From Fimbriimonadaceae bacterium (lineage in GTDB: Bacteria > Armatimonadota > Fimbriimonadia > Fimbriimonadales > Fimbriimonadaceae), in contig CANFJD010000061.1 of assembly GCA_947447315.1 (NCBI GenBank), positions 1 through 11,706 on the forward strand: 11,706 nucleotides of DNA. The letters are read 5' to 3'. The notes under the pieces were generated by a model. It was given only the letters and a program-made list of their open reading frames with translations. It made no database searches and was not told where the DNA came from. Of the stretch, positions 1-6,187 are shown piece after piece (the first letter of the stretch is position 1; the number at the start of each line of letters is the position of its first letter). Both the position numbers and the translations under genes were made by a program.

Positions 1-1
1 C

Positions 2-331
2 ATCCGAATCCTGGGCACGAAATTAAGCGCCGAGTTTTCCACAAAACAGCCAAAAACTCTGCGAACCATGCCGTACTCGCCCGGCGAAACCCAGGCTTGG
101 AGGGAGGAAAGCTTGGGATACGAAAGCGCGACGTCCGCCATTACAGGGCAAATCTTTGAATTTGGCTTTCCCGACGCAATTTTGCAGATGTGGGCGAGCT
201 TTGTTACCGAACTATCGGGTGAAAGCCCGGCATTTCAATGCGCCACCCCTCAGGAGGCCGTTGAGTCGCATCGGCTGTTCACAGCAGCGTTACAATCTCA
301 CCGGGATGGATCGACGGCGGTGGTGAAATAG
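2..331 (+). CDS. Gfo/Idh/MocA-family oxidoreductase, C-terminal fragment
   Basis: Partial gene: the frame is open from base 2, so the start and the NAD(P)-binding Rossmann half lie left of the window. The visible 109 residues resemble the C-terminal alpha/beta domain of this dehydrogenase family: a strand-rich beginning (IRILGTKLSAEFST), a segment with ITGQIFEFGF, and an ending with ESHRLFTAALQSHRDG, the helix that in relatives sits just before the C-terminus. These enzymes oxidise or reduce sugars and polyols (inositol dehydrogenases are typical). The exact substrate cannot be told from this part. A PfkB kinase starts 17 nt downstream on the same strand, consistent with a two-gene sugar-catabolism operon. 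An ATG at 68 exists but is internal, because family-like sequence continues upstream of it. Family confidence is moderate; no catalytic residue is visible here. Confidence 0.65.
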   Translation: MRILGTKLSAEFSTKQPKTLRTMPYSPGETQAWREESLGYESATSAITGQIFEFGFPDAILQMWASFVTELSGESPAFQCATPQEAVESHRLFTAALQSHRDGSTAVVK

Positions 332-348
332 GCGAGCGCTCCAATATC

Positions 349-1395
349 GTGGTGGCCGGCCACATTTGCCTCGATATCATTCCCAAGTTCTTCGGTGATG
401 CGCGTTTCGAACCGGGTCATTTGGTTGAAGTTGGTGCGGCGGAATTTTCAACGGGCGGATGCGTCGCAAACGTTGGCCGCGCCTTACACCGACTTGATGT
501 CCCCGTCCGGCTGATCGCACGAATCGGTTCCGACCCCTTTGGAAAGATCCTGCACGGAATCCTGACGGAAGATTCGCCTGACCTTTCGGACGGAATTTTG
601 ATTGGGGACTCCAATTCAACTTCATATTCGATCGTGATCAGCCCGCCGGGAGTGGACCGAACTTTTCTGCACATGCCGGGCGAAAACGAAGCCTTTGTGG
701 CGGGAGACGTGGCCGGTCACCACTTGGAGAGTGCCCGACACTTTCACTTTGGCTATCCGCCTCTCATGAAGCGCATGTTTGAAAATGAGGGTGAGCAACT
801 CGAGCACCTTTTCCGGACGGCTCGTGACCACGGATGCTCAACCTCGCTGGACCTGAGTTACCCAGATCCAGAGTCTGCTGCGGGTCGCGCCGATTGGACG
901 ACAATATTAAGCCGCGTACTTCCCCTCGTGGATTTCTTCTTTCCGAGTAATGATGAACTCGCATTCATGACCGGTATTCCAGCCACCGCTCCCGAGGAAC
1001 TTGCGACATGGTGCCTCGATCGCGGCTGCGCGGCGGCGATTGTAAAGTGCGGTGAAGCGGGACTCGTGGCTAAGACTTCCTCCCTCGCCCGGATCAATCA
1101 GGTAACGATGCTCAAGGACGCGAACCATTGGGCAAATCAAGCATTGAACATTCCATGCCTCCCGGTTTCAGTGCAAGGAACCACGGGTGCTGGGGACGCC
1201 ACGATTGCGGGCTTTTTGGCGGGACTGGTGCGAGAACTAGACTTTTCCGAATGCCTGCGAGCGGGCACCGCCGTGGGAGCAATGTGCGTCGAACGGCCAG
1301 ACGCAATCTCGGGAATTCCAACTTGGGGCGAGATACAAAATTCCCTCGCGACGCACTCGGTGAAGGTGGTCGAAAATCCAATATTGTTCAATTGA
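349..1395 (+). CDS. PfkB/ribokinase-family carbohydrate kinase
   Basis: ATP-dependent cytoplasmic kinase that phosphorylates a sugar or nucleoside hydroxyl. The protein is 348 residues, slightly longer than ribokinase. Both family signatures are visible: the N-terminal glycine motif STGGCVANVGRAL (about 34-46) and the C-terminal anion-hole motif GTTGAGDATIAGF (about 277-289) with the catalytic base Asp283. The usual first Asp of DTTGAGD is Gly here, which does not touch the catalytic residue. The N-terminus VVAGHICLDIIP is the usual first beta strand, so GTG 349 (or GTG 352) is the sensible start. An in-frame stop at 262 and the lack of start codons between it and 349 exclude longer forms. 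There is no clear Shine-Dalgarno, which fits translation following the oxidoreductase 17 nt upstream. The substrate is unknown. Confidence 0.88.
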   Translation: MVAGHICLDIIPKFFGDARFEPGHLVEVGAAEFSTGGCVANVGRALHRLDVPVRLIARIGSDPFGKILHGILTEDSPDLSDGILIGDSNSTSYSIVISPPGVDRTFLHMPGENEAFVAGDVAGHHLESARHFHFGYPPLMKRMFENEGEQLEHLFRTARDHGCSTSLDLSYPDPESAAGRADWTTILSRVLPLVDFFFPSNDELAFMTGIPATAPEELATWCLDRGCAAAIVKCGEAGLVAKTSSLARINQVTMLKDANHWANQALNIPCLPVSVQGTTGAGDATIAGFLAGLVRELDFSECLRAGTAVGAMCVERPDAISGIPTWGEIQNSLATHSVKVVENPILFN

Positions 1396-1433
1396 CTGGT
1401 GACGAACCTCTATCCCGATTCGTACTTGCATCC

Positions 1434-2060
1434 ATGCGCTCTATCGTGGCTGTTCCCCTACTGCTCGCTTCATGCCTTGTACTCGCTGGAGTGCAGAATC
1501 AAAAATCCATTGAGTTCGATCTGAAAGATCCGAAGGGTGTGACCGGGATGAGTCTCGCGATCCATTCGCCGCTGGAACCGATTCGAGGATTTGCCGGGGG
1601 GATTTCGGGCACCGTAAGTTACAACGTCGCCGATCCGTCGAAGTCCACCGGAAAAATCATCGTAGAATCAGCCAGTACCCAGTTGATAAACCCGAACATG
1701 ACAGCCGCGATGCACCAGGCTTGGTGCCTTGACGTGAAGAAGTACCCAACCATTGAGTTCGCCGTTACAAAAGTTTACAAGGTGAAAAAGCTCAAAGATG
1801 AAACGATCTCGGCAAAAATCTCCGGCAACTTTTCGTTCCATGGCGTCACAAAACCCCTGACCATTGACGCCACGATCGCTTATCTGCCCGGCAAGTTAAA
1901 GGTGCGCGGAGGCGTGGAAAAGGATGGAGATCTGTTGCAGGTTCATACCAAGTTTTCAATCAATCGCTTGGACTACGGCATTGCACCAGACCTGGGCCTG
2001 GAGCTAATCGGCAATCAGATTGAATTGGACCTTGCCGTGACTGGAGTGGCTTTCAAATGA
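1434..2060 (+). CDS. YceI-family exported lipid-binding-like protein
   Basis: YceI-like proteins form an extracytoplasmic lipocalin-type beta barrel that holds a polyisoprenoid or other amphiphile. The 208 residues start with a signal peptide (MRSIVAVPLLLASCLVLAG). LASC at 11-14 would fit a lipobox, but the hydrophobic core continues beyond the Cys, so type I cleavage near VLAG is equally possible. Family pattern: IEFDLKDPKG near the start, alternating strands, MHQAWCLDVKKYPTIEF (the conserved M-x5-D-x3-P-I-F-region), ISGNFSFHGVTKPLTI and a final strand pair before the C-terminus. ATG 1434 is chosen because it starts exactly at the signal peptide. The frame can be extended to 1128, but that part runs inside the kinase gene in another frame and has no family character. 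The stop overlaps the next ATG (ATGA), implying coupled translation. Confidence 0.85.
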   Translation: MRSIVAVPLLLASCLVLAGVQNQKSIEFDLKDPKGVTGMSLAIHSPLEPIRGFAGGISGTVSYNVADPSKSTGKIIVESASTQLINPNMTAAMHQAWCLDVKKYPTIEFAVTKVYKVKKLKDETISAKISGNFSFHGVTKPLTIDATIAYLPGKLKVRGGVEKDGDLLQVHTKFSINRLDYGIAPDLGLELIGNQIELDLAVTGVAFK

Positions 2061-2584
2061 TCGCTGCGATCGGGCTGCTTCTTGCTACAGCCGGAACTCC
2101 TGGTCTGGAGGTGGGCGAAGCAGTGTCCCCGTTTGAGCCATATTGGGTATCTGGTCCCTACGAGAAAACGCGGCAATGCCCCGTCTGCGAATATGGCGCA
2201 CTTCCGCTGGTGATTGTTTGGTCCCAGTTCAAGGCCCCTAAAGCTCTGGCCCCGGTTCTAAAGGCCGTGAACGATACAGTGGCACTTGCTCCCGGTGGTC
2301 GTCAAAAGGCATTCGTTGTGGATCTCAATGCTGCCGCATCCGATACTAAATCTCGGGCGGCTTTAGCCAAATTCTCGAAAGAATGGGCTTTACCCAAGGT
2401 GTTTTTCCTCAGCCGTCTGGGCAGTACCAAGGCCGTTTTAAATGATTACAAGCTGAGCCCTTTTGCTGCCTGGGAAACGATTGTTTACGTGGCGAAGGAC
2501 CGGATGGTTACCGCCAAATTTGTGGATCCAAATCCGGCGGAACTGCCCGCGATTGTCGAAGCCATTAAGGCCACAACCCAGTAG
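2057..2584 (+). CDS. Thioredoxin-like protein with CPVC motif, probably exported
   Basis: A 175-residue protein with a short hydrophobic N-terminus (MIAAIGLLLATAG, no basic residue), then a region VSGPYEKTRQCPVCEYGALP with CPVC at about 41-44, followed by the strand LVIVWSQ. A CxxC just before a helix and strand is the layout of thioredoxin-fold redox proteins, and similar CPVC-(K/E)YG proteins occur in Planctomycetes and related bacteria. The predicted role is an extracytoplasmic thiol-disulfide or peroxiredoxin-like protein. Substrate and fold are not proven from sequence. It overlaps the YceI gene by 4 bp (ATGA), so the two are almost certainly one transcript and probably act in the same compartment. 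The weak signal peptide leaves location uncertain. Confidence 0.65.
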   Translation: MIAAIGLLLATAGTPGLEVGEAVSPFEPYWVSGPYEKTRQCPVCEYGALPLVIVWSQFKAPKALAPVLKAVNDTVALAPGGRQKAFVVDLNAAASDTKSRAALAKFSKEWALPKVFFLSRLGSTKAVLNDYKLSPFAAWETIVYVAKDRMVTAKFVDPNPAELPAIVEAIKATTQ

Positions 2585-2594
2585 TTCGCGATCA

Positions 2595-2628
2595 AACCCT
2601 CAGCCTCTAAAAATTGAGATTGAGGGTT
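2595..2628. terminator. Hairpin between convergent genes
   Basis: Perfect 8-bp inverted repeat AACCCTCA (2595-2602) / TGAGGGTT (2621-2628), with a possible inner CTC/GAG pair (2605-2607/2616-2618) around an A/T-rich loop. It sits between the convergent thioredoxin-like gene and lemA and overlaps the lemA stop codon (2607-2609). There is no good T-run on either side, so intrinsic termination is likely weak or Rho-assisted. Confidence 0.4.
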
Positions 2629-3161
2629 GGAACTTGTCGTTCAGCAGGATCTTCAATCTGGAGAAACTGTTTTTCAGCGCGGCTCCCGGCGAGTAGAGAC
2701 GCCGGGAAACTTTCCCGCAGCACATTGAACTCGCGGACGTTACTGTTGTAAAAGCGACGGGCCGCGGCGATCCGGTCCTCCGTATCGATAAGTTCAGATT
2801 GAAGTTGCTGGAATGCGCCACTGGCCTTTAGGTCTGGATACGATTCGGCCAGGGCAAACGCTCCGTGCAGAGTACGCCCGAACGTGTTCTCGCGGTCGCT
2901 GAGCTCCGCAGGTGTACGGGCGGCCTGTGCCGCATTTCGGGCTTCGATCACCCGCTGAAGTGCTTCTTGCTCATTCTTTGCGTAGCCTTTGGTCACTTCC
3001 ACGAGGTTCGGGATCAAGTCGTGGCGTCGCTTGAGGGCAACATCGACATTGGCGAAGCTCTCGCGAACCGTGAATTCTAGTCGGGCAAATCGGTTGGTGA
3101 TGCTCACCACGGTAATGATGAGGATAAGACCTAAGACAACGATCCCGATAACCACTTCCAC
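2607..3161 (-). CDS. lemA: LemA family membrane-anchored protein
   Basis: 184-residue LemA protein. One N-terminal transmembrane helix (about residues 4-22, VIGIVVLGLILIITVV) places it N-out or anchored with a long helical soluble domain. Diagnostic stretches are visible: FANVDVALKRRHDLIPNLVE at about 37-56, RVIEARNAA, and YNSNVREFN plus FPASLLAG toward the C-terminus. The LemA family is widespread but its biochemical role is poorly known. The start is GTG 3161, directly before the membrane helix. No Shine-Dalgarno is apparent. The gene lies 33 nt downstream of a membrane-protein gene on the same strand, so cotranscription is likely. LemA genes are often next to a membrane or soluble partner gene, which fits but does not prove a joint function. 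Confidence 0.93.
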   Translation of the reverse strand: MEVVIGIVVLGLILIITVVSITNRFARLEFTVRESFANVDVALKRRHDLIPNLVEVTKGYAKNEQEALQRVIEARNAAQAARTPAELSDRENTFGRTLHGAFALAESYPDLKASGAFQQLQSELIDTEDRIAAARRFYNSNVREFNVLRESFPASLLAGSRAEKQFLQIEDPAERQVPTLNLNF

Positions 3162-3194
3162 GACTAGAAATTGTAGCGGTTATTTTCTCAGTGC

Positions 3195-3941
3195 CTATAG
3201 GCGGTGGTCCTGACGGAAATACTTGGGAACCAGATTGACAAAGTCTGTAATGTCCACCAGCGTTCTTTCGATAGCAGGAGGCTCCAAATAGGAAGAATTT
3301 AGGACGACGATCATGTTGCCTCCGAATTCCCACCGGTATGGCCCGACATTTAACATTCGCTCCATCGCGCGGGGATGAAGTAGTTCGTAGATTTGCTTGG
3401 TGTCCTGACCTCGGACGAACCATCGCTGATTGAATTCTTCGCTTTCAAATTCGACTTCTCGATACCCAAACTTTTCTCCAATCTTCAGCAGAAATGTTTC
3501 GTCCTGCATCGTAAACACAGGTAGCCACAGCGGCAGTGTCACGGTCATGACTTGGACGTAGTAGGTGGTCGTGGTGGTGGATTTCCCGTTACTGGTGGTG
3601 ACCCTATAGGAGTAATCGAAGAACAGGACCCCAAGTTCGCCGTGAACGCCGGTGATCAAGTTTTTGACCTCGTGACTGTGACCCTGGCCAAACGGACTGA
3701 GATGTTGGAATGGAGCAAGAAATTGTTCGGTGGTAGTTTGTACACCGGACAAGGCTTCCATGAAGCCGCGCGGAGCGTCATAAATTTCTGGCTGAAACGT
3801 TAAACCAAACCGAGCGGCGAGGGCTTGGAGCGCAATTCTACGTTCCTCGGCCCGCCGCTTGGCGGCAATGCTGGAGATAATGCCCAGTATTAGTATCACT
3901 ACCAGGATTACGGGAATCAGGAATGTGCCTCCTTCAGTCAC
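3195..3941 (-). CDS. Single-pass membrane protein with conserved soluble domain, lemA partner
   Basis: About 248 residues from GTG 3941. One transmembrane helix near the N-terminus (FLIPVILVVILILGIIS), a basic stop-transfer segment (AKRRAEERR), then a soluble domain beginning LQALAARFGLTF. The soluble domain contains ITGVHGELGVLFFDYSYRV, a Ser/Thr-rich turn, LPLWLPVFTM, and EEFNQRWFVRGQD, a pattern seen in many uncharacterised bacterial proteins (FxxRxxVxGxD). I do not recognise an enzyme. The frame stays open to 4256, but that extension runs opposite a convincing signal-peptide gene at 4045. GTG 3941, 7 residues before the helix, is therefore preferred; TTG 3956 is possible. It is upstream of and co-oriented with lemA, so both likely act at the membrane. 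Confidence 0.75.
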   Translation of the reverse strand: MTEGGTFLIPVILVVILILGIISSIAAKRRAEERRIALQALAARFGLTFQPEIYDAPRGFMEALSGVQTTTEQFLAPFQHLSPFGQGHSHEVKNLITGVHGELGVLFFDYSYRVTTSNGKSTTTTTYYVQVMTVTLPLWLPVFTMQDETFLLKIGEKFGYREVEFESEEFNQRWFVRGQDTKQIYELLHPRAMERMLNVGPYRWEFGGNMIVVLNSSYLEPPAIERTLVDITDFVNLVPKYFRQDHRL

Positions 3942-4044
3942 CCCCGTATTATTCAATGCATGAGGATCTCGGATCAGGAAATTTGGCGGCTGGTTTGAGG
4001 CTTTTGGGTAAATCGCAGATTCTGTCGCGTAATCTATCAAAAGT

Positions 4045-4467
4045 ATGCGAGTCTTTTTCGCGGGCGCCCTTGCCCTCTCTATCGTAGCAACCGCCATCGC
4101 CGCCCCTACCCCAGTTGGAAAGTGGAACGGAAAGGTATCCGTCCCAACGCCCCCCGAAAGCGCCAATGCGACTCCGGAGCAAAAGGCAATGATCAACAAA
4201 ATGTTGGACGGTGTCCGGAAGATGGTGATCAAATTGGAGTTGAAGGCAAACAACACCTACACTCTCACGGCCCCTTCAAGTCCGATGGATCCGTCGAAGG
4301 TTTCCACCAACCCTGGTAAGTGGACCCTGAAAGGCAACGTCGTAACCCTCAAGGATGATAAGAACACAACCTCCCCGGCTCAGGAGTTTGTTCTTAGCAA
4401 GGACGGCAAAACCATGACTGCCGACATCAAGCAAGGCAACGTAAAAGTTACTTTCACTCGCGCCTGA
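4045..4467 (+). CDS. Small exported lipocalin-like protein (tandem copy 1)
   Basis: 140 residues. A clear type I signal peptide (MRVFFAGALALSIVATAIAA) with likely cleavage near residue 20 gives a mature protein of about 120 residues. The mature part begins VGKWNGKVSV, and has KLELKANNTYTL, GKWTLKGNVVTLKD, LSKDGKTMTADI and a last strand VTFTR. The G-x-W start and alternating hydrophobic strands, with a repeated GKW...GNVVTL unit, suggest a small lipocalin-like beta barrel. No enzyme motif is seen. It diverges from the membrane-protein gene ending its start at 3941, leaving about 100 bp for promoters. The next gene downstream is a diverged copy. Function is unknown; ligand binding in the periplasm or at the surface is an inference. 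Confidence 0.8.
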   Translation: MRVFFAGALALSIVATAIAAPTPVGKWNGKVSVPTPPESANATPEQKAMINKMLDGVRKMVIKLELKANNTYTLTAPSSPMDPSKVSTNPGKWTLKGNVVTLKDDKNTTSPAQEFVLSKDGKTMTADIKQGNVKVTFTRA

Positions 4468-4494
4468 TTTCCACAGTAGAATCGAGTTGATCGC

Positions 4495-4890
4495 ATGAAC
4501 CTTGGCGCTTTCATTGTCATCCTTGGGAGCGCCACCGCGGGCCAATACTTTGGCAAAGTGAACCTTCACTCCGTCGATACCGATCCTGCCGTTCGCAAAA
4601 AGTTAGAAGCGGTTCTGGCACAGGCAAGGACGATCCCCATTCTTCTCGATCTGCGAGCCGACGGCAGCTATCAACTTAAACGTGGAAAGGGATCCGTCTT
4701 TGAAACCGAGACCATCACCGGCCGTTGGGCAAAGATTGATGGTATGGTTGCCCTGATGCCGCAGCGCGTAAATTCTGCAGCAACTACGCGTCCGTCACAA
4801 TTATTAACGGCACGCAAAGATGGATGGGTGATGAAATTGGAGCCGGTAGGCGATTTACGGGGCGAAATTACGTTCTTTCGCAAGAAGTAA
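4495..4890 (+). CDS. Small exported lipocalin-like protein (tandem copy 2)
   Basis: 131 residues, 27 nt downstream of the preceding gene and evidently its paralogue. The shared order is: signal peptide (MNLGAFIVILGSATAG), strand GKVNLHSV, a helix-prone linker with several Ala/Lys residues (VRKKLEAVLAQARTI), LDLRADGSYQL, GRWAKIDGMVALMP, LTARKDGWVMKLEP and a last strand ITFFRK. Copy 1 has the corresponding GKVSV, KMLDGVRKMVI, LELKANNTYTL, GKWTLKGNVVTLK, LSKDGKTMTAD and VTFTR. Identity is low, so the duplication is old. The signal peptide lacks basic residues. The function is unknown and probably related to that of copy 1. Confidence 0.78.
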   Translation: MNLGAFIVILGSATAGQYFGKVNLHSVDTDPAVRKKLEAVLAQARTIPILLDLRADGSYQLKRGKGSVFETETITGRWAKIDGMVALMPQRVNSAATTRPSQLLTARKDGWVMKLEPVGDLRGEITFFRKK

Positions 4891-4963
4891 CAAGATTTAT
4901 TCACTCGTTACCGTTACCACACCCGCGTGACCACGACATGGGTGACTATCTGGACTGAATATT

Positions 4964-4976
4964 GAGTGTAACACTC
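4964..4976. promoter_or_regulatory. 13-bp palindrome upstream of the 91-residue gene
   Basis: GAGTGT-A-ACACTC, a perfect inverted repeat with a 1-bp centre, ending 6 bp before the GTG start at 4983. The geometry suits a dimeric repressor site rather than an RNA hairpin, since the loop is too short. No flanking -35/-10 pair is convincing. Confidence 0.3.
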
Positions 4977-4982
4977 TCATAA

Positions 4983-5258
4983 GTGAAATCCTCAGTTGCG
5001 GTTCGAATTTCGGACTCACTCCAACTTCAGATCTCTGAGGACGGAGGAGCCCATCGTATCGCTTTGGTCAACGATCTACTTGAGGACATCGCCGTAATTC
5101 AAGTAACCGATCTTCAGCGCCTTTTGAAGCGACCAGGCACCATCATCGCATCGGCCCCGGTGGAACTGCGCAACGAGCAACGCCAAATCATCGTCCGCTT
5201 GCGAGGGCGGATCGTTGGCCAAGTTGAAAAGCACCAAATCGTCGCAGCCATGCCGTAG
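4983..5258 (+). CDS. Hypothetical 91-residue protein
   Basis: The frame starts at GTG 4983 and encodes a soluble 91-residue protein with alternating charged and hydrophobic residues: VRISDSLQLQISEDGGAHRI, then VIQVTDLQRLLKRPGTIIAS, and RQIIVRLRGRIVGQVEKH near the end. No signal peptide, membrane helix or recognised motif is present. The composition is protein-like and better than the opposite-strand reading of the same bases, which is rich in Cys, Arg and Tyr without order. It lies 92 nt after the tandem exported proteins and converges with the ECF sigma factor. There is no Shine-Dalgarno. Function unknown; existence is likely but unproven. Confidence 0.5.
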   Translation: MKSSVAVRISDSLQLQISEDGGAHRIALVNDLLEDIAVIQVTDLQRLLKRPGTIIASAPVELRNEQRQIIVRLRGRIVGQVEKHQIVAAMP

Positions 5259-5307
5259 GGGCGCAAGGGCGCGACGATTTCCAAAACGGTTTAACCGGGT
5301 TTCGTGA

Positions 5308-5949
5308 TTAAAAGGCTGCGGCTTGACGGAGGCTCTTCGGCTTTTGCTGCTTCTCAGAGGTGGCGCGATCGGCAACTTTCTTCTCTTGTAGATTCTCGAG
5401 ACGTTGACGTAACAGCTTATGCGTACGGTGCAGACGGCTACGAATGGTGCCCACCGGACGGTTAAGTATCTCCGCGATTTCCGAGTAAGGCAGATTCTCA
5501 ACATCCGCCAAGGTAATCAGCATTCGTTGTTCCGGACTGAGGCTACTCAGCACCAAGTGAAGGTTCTCGCTGAGAGAATCGTTTAGCAGGATCTCCTCGG
5601 GATCGGGAGCAACATCTGGCACGTCAAAGTACAGAGTGTCCTCGTTCGCCCTCGAATTCAGAGGGTTATCGTAACTCACCGTTTTCACGCGCCGCCTTCG
5701 GCTACGTAGTAAGTCCAAGAAGAGCCGGGTAACGATTCGAAAAATCCAGTTCTCAAACGGGCGGTCGCCCTCGTAATCCTTATAAGAGCGATACGCTCGA
5801 TAAAAGGCATCCTGAGTGAGATCCTCGGCGTCGGTTCGATTACCAGCAAGCCGAAAGGCCATGTTATACACCTTCCGGTACGAGGCTTTCATCTGTTCCG
5901 AAAAACGGGCCTCATCGCTGGATGATAGTGCTAGATCTCGCATGCTCAT
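5308..5949 (-). CDS. ECF-type RNA polymerase sigma factor
   Basis: 213 residues from ATG 5949, which has GAGGAA (5955-5960) 5 nt upstream. Region sigma2 runs about 23-90 with the characteristic NRTDAEDLTQDAF (37-49), FENWIFRIVTR and a basic LRSRRRR end. Region sigma4 runs about 125-184 with LSPEQRMLITLADVENLPY, then the helix-turn-helix SEIAEILNRPVGTIRSRLHR. A polar, Lys/Gln-rich tail of about 25 residues follows. It directs RNA polymerase to alternative promoters. ECF factors are usually paired with an anti-sigma gene directly downstream; here the next gene downstream is convergent and the upstream neighbour is a divergent prepilin gene, so no partner is visible. The open frame extends to 6060 but lacks family character before 5949. 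Confidence 0.92.
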   Translation of the reverse strand: MSMRDLALSSSDEARFSEQMKASYRKVYNMAFRLAGNRTDAEDLTQDAFYRAYRSYKDYEGDRPFENWIFRIVTRLFLDLLRSRRRRVKTVSYDNPLNSRANEDTLYFDVPDVAPDPEEILLNDSLSENLHLVLSSLSPEQRMLITLADVENLPYSEIAEILNRPVGTIRSRLHRTHKLLRQRLENLQEKKVADRATSEKQQKPKSLRQAAAF

Positions 5950-6090
5950 TTTGCTTCCTCTAACCTTAGACGGGCAGAAACTCGTTAAAGGTCGGTTATG
6001 GTTAGAAAAACTTGCTGAGGGTTTCGGGAGTTCCAAATCTGCCATTTGACCTATCAGCACAAGAATTTCGCAATTTTTTCATGGTATGTT

Positions 6091-6121
6091 CGGTTAATTC
6101 CAGGTTGTACTGGGATAACCG
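6091..6121. promoter_or_regulatory. Imperfect operator-like dyad around the -35 of the prepilin promoter
   Basis: CGGTTA-a-TTCCAG (6091-6103) is complementary to CTGGGA-TAACCG (6110-6121) apart from one bulged A and one mismatch, around a 6-nt centre that carries part of the -35 hexamer. A dyad centred on a -35 suggests a repressor or activator site; this is inference. Confidence 0.35.
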
Positions 6122-6133
6122 AGGGTGTATATT
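6105..6133 (+). promoter_or_regulatory. Sigma70-type promoter of the prepilin gene
   Basis: TTGTAC (6105-6110), a 17-nt spacer, then TATATT (6128-6133). Both hexamers are 4 of 6 or better to consensus at the optimal spacing. The start of transcription would be near 6140, giving a leader of about 48 nt before the TTG at 6188. Confidence 0.55.
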
Positions 6134-6143
6134 GAGTTGATTG

Positions 6144-6166
6144 GAAATCGTGTGGATTTCACACGA
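6144..6166 (+). promoter_or_regulatory. Two overlapping hairpins in the prepilin leader
   Basis: TCGTGTG (6148-6154) pairs with CACACGA (6160-6166) around GATTT. Alternatively GAAATC (6144-6149) pairs with GATTTC (6155-6160) around GTGTG. The two stems share bases and exclude each other. They end 10 nt before the Shine-Dalgarno, so they could be a DNA operator or an RNA element. Confidence 0.3.
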
Positions 6167-6176
6167 ACCTGTTATT

Positions 6177-6181
6177 GGAGG
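6177..6181 (+). promoter_or_regulatory. Ribosome binding site that fixes the TTG start
   Basis: GGAGG lies 6 nt before TTG 6188. This decides for the TTG as start over the in-frame ATG at 6125, which has no such site and would put a long polar stretch before the prepilin signal. Confidence 0.7.
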
Positions 6182-6187
6182 CTTCCC

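Noticed and set aside
1392..1420. TTGACT as a -35 before the YceI gene
   Set aside because: No acceptable -10 lies 16-18 nt downstream, and the kinase gene is only 38 nt away, so read-through is as likely.
1128..1433. Extension of the YceI frame upstream to 1128
   Set aside because: It runs inside the PfkB gene in another frame, has no family similarity, and ATG 1434 starts exactly at a signal peptide.
3193..3202. GCCTATAGGC 10-bp palindrome at the stop of the lemA partner
   Set aside because: Perfect 10-bp palindromes are expected by chance in a window of this length and no context supports function.
3942..4256. N-terminal extension of the lemA-partner membrane protein to 4256
   Set aside because: It lies opposite the signal peptide and first part of the exported protein at 4045, which is a convincing gene, and adds residues before the natural membrane helix.
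5287..5297. CGGTT-T-AACCG palindrome between convergent genes
   Set aside because: The 1-nt centre cannot form an RNA hairpin of that length and there is no T-run; it is short enough to be chance.
5076..5504. 142-residue minus-strand frame
   Set aside because: It overlaps the ECF sigma factor in another frame and has disordered composition rich in Arg, Cys and Tyr; it is a shadow of the genes on either side.
6029..6034. GGAACT on the minus strand as an ECF autoregulatory -35
   Set aside because: No CGTC-type -10 is found at the usual 15-17 nt spacing.
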